In this document: positions 16,320 through 26,130 of the stretch, one piece after another | How the letters are laid out: each line of letters begins with the position of its first letter | Numbering within the stretch: the first letter of the stretch is position 1 | From: Streptomyces chattanoogensis | GTDB lineage: Bacteria; Actinomycetota; Actinomycetes; Streptomycetales; Streptomycetaceae | Direction of reading: 5' to 3' | Length of the DNA stretch: 64,000 nucleotides | Assembly (NCBI RefSeq): GCF_001294335.1 | Contig: NZ_LGKG01000185.1 | Location: 124,001 to 188,000, forward strand | The notes under the pieces: model-generated | Told to the model about the DNA's origin: nothing | The model's input: only the letters and a program-made list of their open reading frames with translations | Database searches by the model: none | Program-made: the position numbers and the translations under genes

Positions 16320-17993
16320 ATGTCGAACCCGACCCACCCGAGGTCACGCACCTGCCCCGTGGCCCGGCCGGCCGGGCTGCTGGCCCCGGCGCTCGTCGCG
16401 GCGCTGGTGCTCACCGGCTGCTCCGGCGGGGCGGACTCCCGGCCGCCGGGCAGCAAGGGCACCCAGGCGGCCCCCGCACCCACCCCCACCTGGGCCGCGG
16501 TCACCGGCAAGCCGCGCGTCATCCCGGCCGTACGGGACTTCTCACCGGCCGACGGACGCGGCTGGCGCCCCTCCGGGGGAGCCCGGATCGTGGTGCCGGC
16601 CGGGAAGAAGAGCACCCTCGCCGACGAGGCGCAACTCATGGCCCAAGATCTGGGCGGGCTGACGGTGGTGTGGGGTGCCAAGACCGTGCGTCCGGGTGAT
16701 ATCGAGGTGAAGCTGACGGGAAAGGCCGGGGCGGAGCGGCCGGACAACGCGGCCGCCCGCAGCACCGCCGACGAGTCCTACACCCTCACCGCCCGCGGCA
16801 GCCGGCTCACTCTGACGGCCCCCACGGACGCCGGAATCTTCTACGGCACCCGCACCGTCAAACAGGCCGTGCACGCCGCCGGGGGGCTGCCCGAGGGCAC
16901 GATCAAGGACCGGCCGGACCGCCCGCAGCGCGGTATGTCGCTGGACAACGCCCGCAAGCCGTTCAGCGCGGACTGGATCGAGAACCGCATCAAGGAGATC
17001 GGCGACCTCAAGCTGAACCAGTTCCAGCTGCACTTCTCCGACGACCAGGGATTCCGCATCCAGAGCGACACCCACCCCGAGATCGTCTCCGCGGACCATC
17101 TGACCAAGGACCAGGTACGCCGCCTGATCAAGGTCGCACGGAGCCGGCACATCTCGGTCGTCCCGGAGATCGACTCGCCGGGCCATCTGGGCGCCGTCCT
17201 CGAGCACTATCCCGACCTCGTGCTGCGCAATGCCCAGGGCCGTCCGGTCAGGGGTGCGATCGACATCTCCAATCCGAAGTCCGCGCAGCTCATCGACTCG
17301 CTGCTGCGCGAGTACGCAGCCCTGTTCACCAACCCCAAGGGCGCCGATGCCTACTGGCACCTGGGCGGCGACGAGTACCAGGCGCTGATGTCGAGCGACC
17401 CGGAGGCCGCCTTCCCGCAGCTGGCACGGGCCGCGCGGGAGAAGTACGGGTCCGGGGCCACCATCGAGGACCTGGCGACCGGCTGGCTCAACGACCGGGA
17501 GAAGACCGTGAAGGCGGCGGGCAAGAACCGCATCGAGGCCTGGAACGACGGATTCTTCTCCGACGGGAAGGTCACCGCCGACAAGGACCGGACGGTCGAC
17601 TACTGGACCGGCAAGGAGATCGGCAAGCGCGATCCCGCGGCGTTCCTGCGCGAGGGCCGCAACGTCATGAACTTCAACGACGAGTACCTCTACTACGTCC
17701 TCGGCGAGCCCAACCAGTTCACCTATCCGACCGGTGAGCGGATCTACCGCAGCTGGACCCCGCGGGTGCTCCGCGGCACCTCCCCGGTGGACGCGCCCGC
17801 CGGCCAGACGGGGCCGGACCGGATCCCCGGTGCCCGCTTCGCGATCTGGTGCGATCTGTCACATGCCCAGACGCCGCAGCAGGTCGCGGCCGGGATCCGG
17901 CTGCCGCTGGCGGCGCTCTCACAGAAGACCTGGAACCCGGGGACGCCGACGATGTCCTGGCAGGCCTTCAAGGCGCTCGCCGATCAGGTGTGA
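16320..17993 (+). CDS. Lipoprotein beta-N-acetylhexosaminidase (GH20)
   Basis: The 557-aa product has a lipoprotein signal ending ALVLTGC, with Cys34 as the lipidated residue. It has a GH20b-like N-terminal domain and a GH20 barrel. The catalytic pair is Asp351-Glu352 in HLGGDEY; LDNARKPFSADWIENRIKEI and VVPEIDSPGH are further family motifs. GH20 enzymes release terminal GlcNAc or GalNAc using the substrate acetamido group. It probably acts outside the membrane on chitin oligomers or wall fragments. It is followed by two hairpins and stands alone. Confidence 0.9.
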   Translation: MSNPTHPRSRTCPVARPAGLLAPALVAALVLTGCSGGADSRPPGSKGTQAAPAPTPTWAAVTGKPRVIPAVRDFSPADGRGWRPSGGARIVVPAGKKSTLADEAQLMAQDLGGLTVVWGAKTVRPGDIEVKLTGKAGAERPDNAAARSTADESYTLTARGSRLTLTAPTDAGIFYGTRTVKQAVHAAGGLPEGTIKDRPDRPQRGMSLDNARKPFSADWIENRIKEIGDLKLNQFQLHFSDDQGFRIQSDTHPEIVSADHLTKDQVRRLIKVARSRHISVVPEIDSPGHLGAVLEHYPDLVLRNAQGRPVRGAIDISNPKSAQLIDSLLREYAALFTNPKGADAYWHLGGDEYQALMSSDPEAAFPQLARAAREKYGSGATIEDLATGWLNDREKTVKAAGKNRIEAWNDGFFSDGKVTADKDRTVDYWTGKEIGKRDPAAFLREGRNVMNFNDEYLYYVLGEPNQFTYPTGERIYRSWTPRVLRGTSPVDAPAGQTGPDRIPGARFAIWCDLSHAQTPQQVAAGIRLPLAALSQKTWNPGTPTMSWQAFKALADQV

Positions 17994-18043
17994 TTCGGGT
18001 GTGAATCCCGCGGAACCGGGTGGGAATCCGGTGTGAATCGAGG

Positions 18044-18085
18044 ACGGCCGGGGCCGCCACCCCCCACAGGAGAGGCCCCGGCCGT
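18044..18085 (+). terminator. Terminator after the GH20 gene
   Basis: ACGGCCGGGGCC at 18044-18055 pairs with GGCCCCGGCCGT at 18074-18085, about 50 nt past the stop codon. Confidence 0.7.
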
Positions 18086-18093
18086 CGTTCGCG

Positions 18094-18114
18094 AGAGGCC
18101 CTTCGCGGGCCTCT
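18094..18114 (+). terminator. Second hairpin in tandem after the GH20 gene
   Basis: AGAGGCCC and GGGCCTCT flank the loop TTCGC, giving a perfect stem directly after the first hairpin. Confidence 0.6.
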
Positions 18115-18546
18115 AATCGTTACAGCGCCAAGCGGCGCGAAAGCGTCACACGAGCGTGAGCGCGGGGCTGCGGGCAGCGACCACGAGCGGTCTGGACGCG
18201 GGCGGGGGAAGGCCCGTAACGTGCGGGTTCGCGCCGGAAGGCGCACTGGTCGGGCGTGTGCCGCGGCCGGCGGACAGCCGTGATTCCCGGGAGTTCCAGA
18301 TGGATCGGTGCGCGCCTCATACGGCGGCAACGGCGGCGCACGCGCGCCCTTCCGGGCGCCGGGGCGCCCCTCCGGCGCCCTCCGCTTCCGTCGCTGAATG
18401 CACCGGCCCGGGTTCGGAGAGTGCGTTCACACGCGTTACGGTCTCCAGGAACAGCCGGGTTACCGGGGGTCTGCGCGGTGCCGAGCGGACCGCCGGCGGC
18501 TGAGTAAACCGACAAAGCAGCAAGGACCGGGCGGCGGACATTCCGC
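18115..18546. other. Gap before the ECF sigma factor gene
   Basis: I see no supported gene in these 432 bases. The stretch is GC-rich with small inverted repeats of the GGCGCC type near 18350-18385. It presumably carries the promoter for the sigma factor operon, but no clear -35/-10 pair stood out. Confidence 0.5.
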
Positions 18547-19347
18547 GTGCGACAGGATGGACCCGTGCGAGGGGACGACATTCAGCCGGACGACAGTCGG
18601 CTGACGGTTGCCGTGCAGGCGGCGCAGGACGGCGACGAGGCGGCCTTCCGTACCGTTTACCGTGCCGTACATCCCCGACTTCTCGGGTATGTACGGACCT
18701 TGGTGGGCGAACCGGACGCCGAAGATGTCGCCTCCGAGGCCTGGCTCCAGATAACCCGCGACCTCGCCCGCTTCAGCGGCGACGCGGACCGCTTCCGCGG
18801 CTGGGCCGCCCGGATCGCGCGTAACCGCGCCCTGGACCACATACGGATGCGCGGCCGCCGCCCGGTCGTCGGCGGGGACGAGAGCGAACTGGCCGACACC
18901 CCCGCGCTGTCCGACACCGCGGGCGAGGCGATGGAGGCCCTGGGCACCGGCCGCACCATGCGCCTGATAGCCCGGCTGCCGCAGGACCAGGCCGAGGCCG
19001 TGGTGCTGCGGGTGGTGGTCGGACTCGACGCCAAGAGCGCCGCGCAGGTGCTCGGCAAGCGGCCCGGAGCGGTGCGCACCGCGGCCCACCGGGGGCTGCG
19101 CAAGCTCGCCGAACTGATCGGGGACGAGCCGCCCGACGGCGCCGGGCCGGAACCGGGCGAGCCCGCCGGCGAGGCCGCCGGCCAGGGCGAAGACGCCCCC
19201 GCCGGCCCGTCCGCACAGGGCCCGGGCAAGGGCGGTGGCACGGTGGACGGGGTGCCCGTCCAGGGCCGAGGACGCCGCGACGGAGTGGCGGAATCGTACG
19301 TACCAGGTGTGACGGAAACGGCCGCACGAACGCAGAAGGACATGTGA
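18547..19347 (+). CDS. ECF-type RNA polymerase sigma factor
   Basis: The product is 266 aa from GTG 18547; GTG 18565 (VRGDDIQPDD) is a plausible alternative. Region 2 is RLLGYVRTLVGEPDAEDVAS then EAWLQI, and RFRGWAARIARNRALDHIRM. Region 4 is PQDQAEAVVLRVVVGLDAKS then AAQVLGKRPGAVRTAAHRGL. A low-complexity Gly/Pro/Glu tail of about 75 residues follows, unusual for a minimal ECF factor. Its stop overlaps the next gene's ATG (TGATG), and that gene encodes a single-pass membrane protein likely to control it. Confidence 0.9.
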   Translation: MRQDGPVRGDDIQPDDSRLTVAVQAAQDGDEAAFRTVYRAVHPRLLGYVRTLVGEPDAEDVASEAWLQITRDLARFSGDADRFRGWAARIARNRALDHIRMRGRRPVVGGDESELADTPALSDTAGEAMEALGTGRTMRLIARLPQDQAEAVVLRVVVGLDAKSAAQVLGKRPGAVRTAAHRGLRKLAELIGDEPPDGAGPEPGEPAGEAAGQGEDAPAGPSAQGPGKGGGTVDGVPVQGRGRRDGVAESYVPGVTETAARTQKDM

Positions 19348-20384
19348 TGGCCGACGACCCGTACGACTGGCTCGACAAGGACGCCGCGGAGCGACTGCTG
19401 CGTGGCGACCCGGTCGGTGTCACCGGCGACGGCGACGGCGCACGCGAACTCCAGCAGCTGCTCGACGCCGCCGCGGCGCTCGGCGCGGCCCCGGCCGCGA
19501 GCGCCGAGCTGCCCGGCGAGGCGGCCGCGGTGGCCGCGTTCCAGCGGGCCCAGCAGGGTTCCGGGGCACGGCCGGGGCGCCGCACCACCATCGGCCAGGC
19601 CTCGGCCCGCCCCACCGGCTCCGCCGACGTCGCCGAACGCACCCGCCTCGCTCGTCCCTTCCGGCGCGGCTTCGCCGTCGCCCTCGCGGTCTGCGCGATC
19701 GGCGGCGTGGCGGTCGCGGCCGGTACGGGTGTGCTGCCTTTCCAGGGCGGCGGCGCCGAGCCGTCGCCCACGCCCAGCGTCTCCGGCGCGCCGGACATCT
19801 TCGAGTCCCGGGGGCCCGGTGACGAGACCGACGGCGGGGCCACCCAGTCCCCCAGCGGCACCCCCGGCGCCGGCACGACCCGTCCCGGCGCCACCCCGTC
19901 ACCGAGCGGCGGCCCGGACGGCAGCAGGCACCCGGGCAACGGCCATGACGGCAAGGACGGCCACGGCCGGGGTGACGACGGGAAGACCCCGCCGGGAAAG
20001 ACCGACCCCAGGACGGTCGTCCTCGCGCTTTGCCGCGACTACGAGGCCGACGAGGGAGGCATGGACGACGGCGCCCGGCGCCGCCTGGAGCGCGCGGCCG
20101 GCGGCGCGGCAAAGGTCCACACCTTCTGCCGTAAATTCCTGGCCGGCAAGGGCGGCGGCCAGGGTGACAACGATGGCGAGGGCGGCCGCAACAGCGGCGG
20201 TCAGAGCAGCGGTGGCCAGAACAGCGGCGGCAGCCAGGGCGACGAGGACGGCGACTCGCTGTCGTCGGTCACCCCGAGTGTCACTCGGTCCTCCACCGCC
20301 TCAACGCCCGCTCCGAGCCCCTCCCTCACCACGCCCGCCCCCACCGAGAGCACCCCGAGTCCGGCTTCCGTCGGCCAGGTGTGA
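19347..20384 (+). CDS. Single-pass membrane protein, probable partner of the ECF sigma factor
   Basis: The 345-aa product has a cytosolic N-terminal part (MADDPYDWLDKDAAERLLRG) of about 105 residues, one membrane helix near 109-130 (FAVALAVCAIGGVAVAAGTG), and a long outer region rich in Pro, Ser, Gly and Asp. The outer region holds a small domain near 220-262 (VVLALCRDYEADEGGMDDGA, and HTFCRKFLAGK) with two Cys that could pair. The layout resembles an anti-sigma factor, but no zinc-binding HxxxCxxC motif is present. Translational coupling to the sigma gene supports a regulatory role. Confidence 0.7.
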   Translation: MADDPYDWLDKDAAERLLRGDPVGVTGDGDGARELQQLLDAAAALGAAPAASAELPGEAAAVAAFQRAQQGSGARPGRRTTIGQASARPTGSADVAERTRLARPFRRGFAVALAVCAIGGVAVAAGTGVLPFQGGGAEPSPTPSVSGAPDIFESRGPGDETDGGATQSPSGTPGAGTTRPGATPSPSGGPDGSRHPGNGHDGKDGHGRGDDGKTPPGKTDPRTVVLALCRDYEADEGGMDDGARRRLERAAGGAAKVHTFCRKFLAGKGGGQGDNDGEGGRNSGGQSSGGQNSGGSQGDEDGDSLSSVTPSVTRSSTASTPAPSPSLTTPAPTESTPSPASVGQV

Positions 20385-20638
20385 CGTTTTTTGAGCCAGT
20401 GACGCAGTACTGATTGAAGCCGACTGGTCATCGGCTGCGCGCGAGCCGGGGTCCCCCCCGTACCCACGGCTTCCGCGCCCACGGCGCGGGCGGGGCACGT
20501 TCCCCCGGCCCTGCCCGCGCCCTCCCCCCCTTTGCGCCTAAGCCGGCGCCGCTCTCGCGTAGGTGGTTGCTCGGGGTGGGGGTTGCTCAATTTTCGCTTC
20601 GGTTACCGATTCAGGGTGGCCGGGGGAATTGCTGCGGC

Positions 20639-21475
20639 TCAGTGGTGGACGACGACTTTCGTGCCCTTCCGCACCGCCGCGAACAGGGCGGCGATCCGCC
20701 GCTTGTCCCGGACGTTGACGCAGCCGTGTGAGGCACCCCGGTAGCCGCGCGCCGCGAAGTCCGCCGAATAGTGCACCGCCTGGCCCCCGCTGAAGAACAT
20801 CGCGTACGGCATCGCCGTGTGATAGATCGTCGAGACATGCCGCGGGCTCTTGAAGGTGATGCGGAAGGTGCCCTCCCGGGTCGGGGTGAACTGCGACCCG
20901 AAGCGGACGTCCATGGCCGAGGCGACCTTGCCGTCGACCACCCACGCCAGGGTCCTGCTCTTCTTGCTGAGGCAGATCACCCGCCCCGACAGACAGCGCC
21001 GGTCGAGGGTGCCGACCGGCCTGCTGGTGGGCGGGTACAGCTCGTCATGTGACGGCCGGTGCGTATGGGACCGGAGCGCTTTCCAGGTGGCGGTCCGGGC
21101 CGCTCCCGAACGGGTCAGCCGCTGCCGCTTCTGGAAGGCGCGGACCGAGGTGAGGGTGACCGGGCCGTAGTAGCCCGTCGGCGACCGGGGGAAGAGGCCC
21201 AGCTGGGTGAGGCGCGCCTGGAGTTCACGGACCTGGGCGCCGTGCGAGCCGGGCTCCGTCCCTGGCCGGCGGGTACGGCCGTGGTGGCCGGGGGAGGGCG
21301 GCGCGGTATGCGCACGGGACGGGGCGGCCGGCGCCGCGGGCAGCCGCCCGCCGCTCCCCGGCACCTCGGTGCCCGCGCCGGTGACCGTCACCGGCCGGCA
21401 CCCCACCCCGGCCACGAGCACCACGGCCGCCAGCAGCACCGCGCCCGCCACAGGTCTTCCGCTCTTCCGCCGCAT
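20639..21475 (-). CDS. L,D-transpeptidase with peptidoglycan-binding domain
   Basis: From ATG 21475 the product is 278 aa. An N-terminal export signal ends near VAGVGC, which may be lipidated. A Ser/Pro/Thr linker leads to a PG_binding_1 domain (QVRELQARLTQLGLFPRSPT then GYYGPVTLTSVRAFQ) and a YkuD domain with catalytic SHGCVNVRD; the His in HYSADFAARGYRG is also expected. L,D-transpeptidases form 3-3 crosslinks in peptidoglycan or attach proteins to it. The frame is open to 21616, but that extension lacks a signal. It is divergent from the acyl-CoA mutase gene. Confidence 0.9.
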   Translation of the reverse strand: MRRKSGRPVAGAVLLAAVVLVAGVGCRPVTVTGAGTEVPGSGGRLPAAPAAPSRAHTAPPSPGHHGRTRRPGTEPGSHGAQVRELQARLTQLGLFPRSPTGYYGPVTLTSVRAFQKRQRLTRSGAARTATWKALRSHTHRPSHDELYPPTSRPVGTLDRRCLSGRVICLSKKSRTLAWVVDGKVASAMDVRFGSQFTPTREGTFRITFKSPRHVSTIYHTAMPYAMFFSGGQAVHYSADFAARGYRGASHGCVNVRDKRRIAALFAAVRKGTKVVVHH

Positions 21476-21636
21476 GCCCACTCCCGGATGCCACCGGCCG
21501 CACCGACCGCCGTCGGTGCCGGCCGACCACCGCTGATGCTTGATGCTTCCCAATGCTGCGATGCGGCGAACCCGCGGGCATGCTGTCCACACGGCGTAAA
21601 TCCGGATGTAGTTCACCTATTGGGAGGTATACGGCC

Positions 21637-23235
21637 ATGGCGAGCGATTCGGGCGGTGTCCGATACAACGAGAGCGGTCTGCCCATCGAGCCCGTGTACG
21701 GTCCGGAGGCGCTCGCCGGCTGGGAACCGGACCGGCGGCTCGGCGCGCCCGGCGAGTATCCGTACACCCGTGGTGTGTACCCGTCGATGTACACCGGGCG
21801 CCCCTGGACGATGCGCCAGTACGCCGGCTTCGGCACGGCCCGCGAGTCCAACGCCCGCTACCGGCAGCTGATCGCCCACGGCACGACCGGTCTGTCGGTC
21901 GCCTTCGATCTGCCGACCCAGATGGGCCATGACTCCGACACGCCGATCGCCGCCGGAGAGGTCGGCAAGGTCGGGGTGGCCGTCGACTCCGCCGAGGACA
22001 TGCGGGTGCTGTTCGGCGGCATCCCGCTCGACCGGGTCTCGACGTCGATGACCATCAACGCGCCCGCCGCCCTGCTGCTCCTCCTCTACCAACTCGTCGG
22101 CGAGGAGCAAGGGGTGAAGCCGCACCAGCTGACCGGCACCGTCCAGAACGACATCCTGAAGGAGTACATCGCGCGGGGCACGTACATCTTCCCCCCGAAA
22201 CCCTCCCTCCGGCTGGTGGCGGACACCTTCCGCTACTGCCGGGCCGAGATCCCCAAGTGGAACACCATCTCCATCTCCGGCTACCACATGGCCGAGGCCG
22301 GCGCCTCGCCCGCGCAGGAGATCGCCTTCACCCTCGCCAACGGCATCGCCTACGTCCGGACCGCCCTCGCCGCCGGCATGGACGTCGACGACTTCGCGCC
22401 CCGCCTGTCCTTCTTCTTCGTCTCCCGCACGACACTCCTCGAGGAGGTCGCCAAGTTCCGCGCCGCGCGCAGGATGTGGGCCCGCATCATGCGCGACGAG
22501 TTCGGCGCCCGGAACCCCAGATCCCACATGCTGCGCTTCCACACCCAGACCGCGGGGGTACAGCTCACTGCCCAGCAGCCGGAGGTGAACCTGGCCCGGG
22601 TCACCCTCCAGGGCCTGGCCGCGGTACTCGGCGGCACCCAGTCCCTGCACACCAATTCCTTCGACGAGGCCATCGCACTGCCCACCGACAAGGCGGCCCG
22701 GCTCGCCCTTCGTACGCAGCAGGTGCTGGCGTACGAGACCGATGTCACCGCCACCGTCGATCCGTTCGCCGGCTCCTACGCCGTCGAGTCGATGACCGAC
22801 GAGGTGGAGGCCGCGGCCGGGGAACTCATGCGGCGCATCGAGGACCTGGGCGGTGCGGTGGCCGCCATCGAACGGGGCTTCCAGAAGGACGAGATCGAGC
22901 GCAACGCGTACCGGATCGCCCGGGAGACCGAGGAGGGCGAGCGGGTGGTGGTCGGCGTCAACCGCTTCCGGCTGGACGAGGAGGAGCCGTATGTGCCGCT
23001 GCGCCTCGATCCGGCCATCGAGGCGCAGCAGATCGAGCGGCTGGCGGCGCTGCGGGACCGCCGTAACCCGCGCGAGGCGTCGGCCGCCCTCGACGCGCTG
23101 CGGAAGGCGGCCGAGGGGTCGGAGAACGTGCTGTATCCGATGCGGGATGCGCTGCGGGCGAGGGCGACGGTGGGGGAGGTGTGTGATGCGTTGCGGGGGG
23201 TCTGGGGGACGTATGTGCCGACGGATGCGTTCTGA
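21637..23235 (+). CDS. Methylmalonyl-CoA mutase family large subunit, no cobalamin domain
   Basis: ATG 21637 follows GGGAGG at 21622; the product is 532 aa. It carries the acyl-CoA mutase barrel: [59 protein letters not shown] and [20 protein letters not shown]. The C-terminal B12-binding domain (DxHxxG) is absent, so it should work with a separate small subunit, as isobutyryl-CoA mutase does. It could isomerise methylmalonyl-CoA, isobutyryl-CoA or a related acyl-CoA; the substrate cannot be fixed from motifs alone. No small subunit gene is in the window. Confidence 0.88.
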   Translation: MASDSGGVRYNESGLPIEPVYGPEALAGWEPDRRLGAPGEYPYTRGVYPSMYTGRPWTMRQYAGFGTARESNARYRQLIAHGTTGLSVAFDLPTQMGHDSDTPIAAGEVGKVGVAVDSAEDMRVLFGGIPLDRVSTSMTINAPAALLLLLYQLVGEEQGVKPHQLTGTVQNDILKEYIARGTYIFPPKPSLRLVADTFRYCRAEIPKWNTISISGYHMAEAGASPAQEIAFTLANGIAYVRTALAAGMDVDDFAPRLSFFFVSRTTLLEEVAKFRAARRMWARIMRDEFGARNPRSHMLRFHTQTAGVQLTAQQPEVNLARVTLQGLAAVLGGTQSLHTNSFDEAIALPTDKAARLALRTQQVLAYETDVTATVDPFAGSYAVESMTDEVEAAAGELMRRIEDLGGAVAAIERGFQKDEIERNAYRIARETEEGERVVVGVNRFRLDEEEPYVPLRLDPAIEAQQIERLAALRDRRNPREASAALDALRKAAEGSENVLYPMRDALRARATVGEVCDALRGVWGTYVPTDAF

Positions 23236-23295
23236 GGTTTCGCCGTACGGTGTGGGGTGCGGGGGATGCGATCCGCGCGAGAAACGGGGGCCACG

Positions 23296-24420
23296 GTGGC
23301 GGAAGGGGGCTACGACTACTTCCTGGTCGGGAAATGGGAGGCCGGGGAGCTGCTGCCCGCGCTCGCCGAGGGCTTCCGGGTGCGGCCCGATGAGGTGGAC
23401 ATCGCGTACGGCGAGGACGGCGTGGCTGCCGAGGACCGTAACTGGGCGGCCCCGGTGCAGTGCGAGGCGTATCCCGTGCACGGCGACTGCTCCTGGATCC
23501 TGCAGCTCTACGCCCACGGCCTCGCCGAGGTGCCCGACAGCCGGACGCTGGGGCTGCGGCTCGCGCGGTGGGCGGGGCGGGTGGTGCTGTACTCGGCGCC
23601 GCTGATCCGCCCCAGCGCGTACTGGATGGCCACGCCGGACGGCAGGGTGGGGCGGGTGCGGATGTACGACCCGGACGACGACCGGCCCGACGGTACCTGG
23701 CGGCTCGAGACCATGGAGCTGACGGTGCCTCAACTACCGTGCGTCACCGTTGATGTCGTCTACGAGATGATCGGCGACGAGATCGAGGACCACCGCCCCG
23801 TCCACGCCCTGCGCGCCCTCGTCGCCGCCCTGCGCGAGTGCTGTCCCGAGGGCGGGCTGGAGCTGCGCGGCTCGCTCGCCACCGGGACCCATGACCGCTT
23901 CAGCGACTTCGACCTGCGCTGGACCGTGCCGGGCGAGCGGTTCGCGGAGGCCGTGGCGGGGGCCGGTGCGTATCTCGGCCGGAGTCTTCCGCTGCTGGCC
24001 GCCCGCAGCGACCCGGAGTGCCACGACACCCCCGGCCGCCGGCTGCTGACGTACTTCTTCCGCGATGTTCCGCTGTTTTGGCGGCTGGATCTGGAGGTAC
24101 GGGCCGCGACGCCGCCCGCGGGGCCGGTGCCCGCCGGCGGGGAGTGGCCCCTGCCGCTGAGCGCGCTGGCGAATGCGGTGGGTGCGGTCAAGGCGGTGGC
24201 GCGGGGGCGTTCCGAGGAGGAGATCCGGGGGCTGCTGGACCGGGGGTTCGCGCGGGCGGGTTCGCGGGAGCGGCCCACCGGCCGGTGGGCGGCGGACGTC
24301 GTACGGCTGGCGGACGCGGCGGAACGGGCGGCGGGGGACGGGGATCCGGCGGCGGGGGAGCTGGCGGCCCGGGTGCGGGAGCTGGTGCGGGACGAGCTGG
24401 TGGAGGGCGTGCCGGGCTAG
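23296..24420 (+). CDS. Nucleotidyltransferase-like protein
   Basis: GTG 23296 has GGGGG with a five-base spacer; GTG 23257 and ATG 23266 are in-frame alternatives. The 374-aa product has an N-terminal domain of about 150 residues with no recognised motif. The central GSLATGTHDRFSDFDLRWTV matches the polymerase-beta-type nucleotidyltransferase signature GS-x-A-x-G-x-x-x-x-x-SD-x-D. The C-terminal helical region resembles the helical tail of minimal or aminoglycoside-type transferases. The substrate is unknown. It lies 60 nt after the mutase gene on the same strand. Confidence 0.65.
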   Translation: MAEGGYDYFLVGKWEAGELLPALAEGFRVRPDEVDIAYGEDGVAAEDRNWAAPVQCEAYPVHGDCSWILQLYAHGLAEVPDSRTLGLRLARWAGRVVLYSAPLIRPSAYWMATPDGRVGRVRMYDPDDDRPDGTWRLETMELTVPQLPCVTVDVVYEMIGDEIEDHRPVHALRALVAALRECCPEGGLELRGSLATGTHDRFSDFDLRWTVPGERFAEAVAGAGAYLGRSLPLLAARSDPECHDTPGRRLLTYFFRDVPLFWRLDLEVRAATPPAGPVPAGGEWPLPLSALANAVGAVKAVARGRSEEEIRGLLDRGFARAGSRERPTGRWAADVVRLADAAERAAGDGDPAAGELAARVRELVRDELVEGVPG

Positions 24421-24474
24421 GGCCTTTCCGACCCTGACCCATCGGACAGGCCCGGGTCCGTCACACTGGTTGCC

Positions 24475-24687
24475 ATGTCGTCACCCCGCCGCGCGTGCCC
24501 CGTCTGCACTCGAGAGATCGCCGTAGTCGGCGGCCGCTTCTCCCGTCATGACCCTCCCGGGCGCCGTACGGGCATCGAGCTGATCTCCTGTCCCGGCTCG
24601 CGGCGGATGGCGCCGATGATGGCGCCCGCGGAGAAGCTGTTCGACCCGGAGGAGCCGCCGATGCCGGGGCAGCAGCCGCTCTTCTGA
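24475..24687 (+). CDS. Small zinc-ribbon-like protein, 70 aa
   Basis: The product starts MSSPRRACPVCTREIAVVGG, followed by R-F-S-R-H-D. CPVC, the following His and a later ISCPGS could bind zinc. Such miniproteins are widespread in Streptomyces with no known function. The gene has its own ATG and ends 15 nt before the convergent gntR gene. Confidence 0.7.
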   Translation: MSSPRRACPVCTREIAVVGGRFSRHDPPGRRTGIELISCPGSRRMAPMMAPAEKLFDPEEPPMPGQQPLF

Positions 24688-24702
24688 GGCGGCCGCTGCG
24701 GA

Positions 24703-25410
24703 CTACGGGGCCAGGACGTCCAGTTCGGCCATGGCCCCGGTCGTGATCTGACGGGTCAGCGACTCGGCCCGCGCCGCGTCGCCGACCCGTACCGCCTCGG
24801 CCACCTGGACGTGCAGGGTCACGGCCGCCGGGTCGGGGTCGGCGAACATGACCTGGTGCTGGGTGCGGCCGGTCAGGACGGCGGCGACGACATCGGCGAG
24901 CCGGGCGAACATCTCGTTGCCGGAGGCGGTCAGGATCACCCGGTGGAAGGCCATGTCGTGGACGAGGTAGGCGTCGAGCTGCTGGCCGCGTGAGGTGGCG
25001 ACCATGCCCATGGCGTGCTCGGTGAGTTCGGCGCACTGCCCGGGGGTGGCGTGGGCGGCGGCGAGGCCCGCGGCGACCGGTTCGACGGCGGAGCGCAGTA
25101 CGGTCAGCGAGCGCAGCTGCCGGGGGCGGTCGCGGCCGGCCAGCCGCCAGCCGATGACCCGGGGATCGTAGACGTTCCACTCCTCGGTGGGCCGGACGGT
25201 CACCCCGACCCGGCGCCGGGAGGCCACCAGCTGCATGGATTCGAGCACCCGGATCACCTCGCGGATCACGGTGCGGGAGACGTCGAAGCGCTGCGCGAGT
25301 TCGTCGGTGCGCAGGACCGTCCCCGGTGGGACGTCGCCCGCGGTGATCTCGGGCCCGAGGGTCTCCAGTACGCGGGCGTGCAGCCCCTTCCCCTGCCCCT
25401 CGTTTTCCAT
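24703..25410 (-). CDS. gntR: GntR/FadR family regulator, likely gluconate repressor
   Basis: The 235-aa product has an N-terminal winged helix (VLRTDELAQRFDVSRTVIRE then VIRVLESMQLV) and a C-terminal FCD domain with metal-binding residues in DMAFHRVILTASGNEMF and later His. FadR-subgroup GntR proteins bind small acids and repress adjacent catabolic genes. It is divergent from gluconokinase and gluconate permease, so it probably regulates both in response to gluconate or 6-phosphogluconate. Confidence 0.85.
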   Translation of the reverse strand: MENEGQGKGLHARVLETLGPEITAGDVPPGTVLRTDELAQRFDVSRTVIREVIRVLESMQLVASRRRVGVTVRPTEEWNVYDPRVIGWRLAGRDRPRQLRSLTVLRSAVEPVAAGLAAAHATPGQCAELTEHAMGMVATSRGQQLDAYLVHDMAFHRVILTASGNEMFARLADVVAAVLTGRTQHQVMFADPDPAAVTLHVQVAEAVRVGDAARAESLTRQITTGAMAELDVLAP

Positions 25411-25453
25411 GGGCCAAGCCTACGTTCCCCCTCGGCGACCCCCTCCGCAGCCA

Positions 25454-25503
25454 ATTAAGTATGACTTTTACATCACAGACTCTTGAATACGTCGTACCTC
25501 ATG
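25454..25503. promoter_or_regulatory. AT-rich divergent promoter/operator region for gntR and gntK
   Basis: The 184-nt divergent gap contains a locally AT-rich stretch around 25454-25503, with AAGTATGACTTTTACATCAC and, after it, GAATACGTCGTACC. ATGAC-type half sites fit FadR-family operators loosely. No perfect palindrome was found. Confidence 0.3.
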
Positions 25504-25594
25504 GGTTTCAGTGGGGCCGGTCAACGAGGACGGCGCGAGGGCCGCGCGAGCACGGCGCACCCAGCGCGACAGCGGGAACAGCGAGGTAAGCGGC

Positions 25595-26110
25595 ATGAGC
25601 ACCCCCCACGTGATCGTCGTGATGGGCGTGGCCGGCACCGGCAAGACGACGATCGGGCCGCTGGTGGCCGCCGCACTCGGCGTCCCGTATGCCGAGGGCG
25701 ACGACTTCCACCCGCCGACCAACATCGCCAAGATGTCGGCCGGTGTCCCGCTGGACGACAGCGACCGCCGGCCCTGGCTGGACGCCATCGGGGCCTGGGC
25801 CCACGACCGGTCCGGGCGCGGCGGCGTCGTCAGCAGCTCCGCCCTCAAACGCGCCTACCGCGACCGGCTGCGGGCCGCCTCCCCCGGCGTCGTCTTCCTG
25901 CACCTCACCGGGGACCGCGCGCTGATCGAGGGGCGGATGGCCGAGCGCACCGGCCACTTCATGCCCACCGCGCTGCTGGACTCCCAGTTCGCCACGCTCG
26001 AACCGCTCGGCGCGGACGAGGCGGGTGTCGCGGTCGATGTCTCCGGTACGCCGCAGCAGATCGCCGACCGCGCCGTGGCCGCCCTCCGCCCCCGCGAACC
26101 GGCCGCCTGA
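25595..26110 (+). CDS. gntK: Gluconokinase
   Basis: From ATG 25595 the 171-aa product starts with a Walker A motif (VVMGVAGTGKTTIGPLVAAA), followed by GDDFHPPTNIAKMSAGVPLD for gluconate binding and DDSDRRPWLDAI. It phosphorylates gluconate to 6-phosphogluconate for the pentose phosphate pathway. Length and motifs match GntK. It is divergent from gntR and followed by gntP after a repeat-filled gap of 138 nt. Confidence 0.94.
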   Translation: MSTPHVIVVMGVAGTGKTTIGPLVAAALGVPYAEGDDFHPPTNIAKMSAGVPLDDSDRRPWLDAIGAWAHDRSGRGGVVSSSALKRAYRDRLRAASPGVVFLHLTGDRALIEGRMAERTGHFMPTALLDSQFATLEPLGADEAGVAVDVSGTPQQIADRAVAALRPREPAA

Positions 26111-26130
26111 CCCCCGCGGCCGTCAGCCAC

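Noticed and set aside
21613..23733. 706-aa open frame antisense to the acyl-CoA mutase gene
   Set aside because: It has no motifs and is explained by the codon pattern of the mutase gene.
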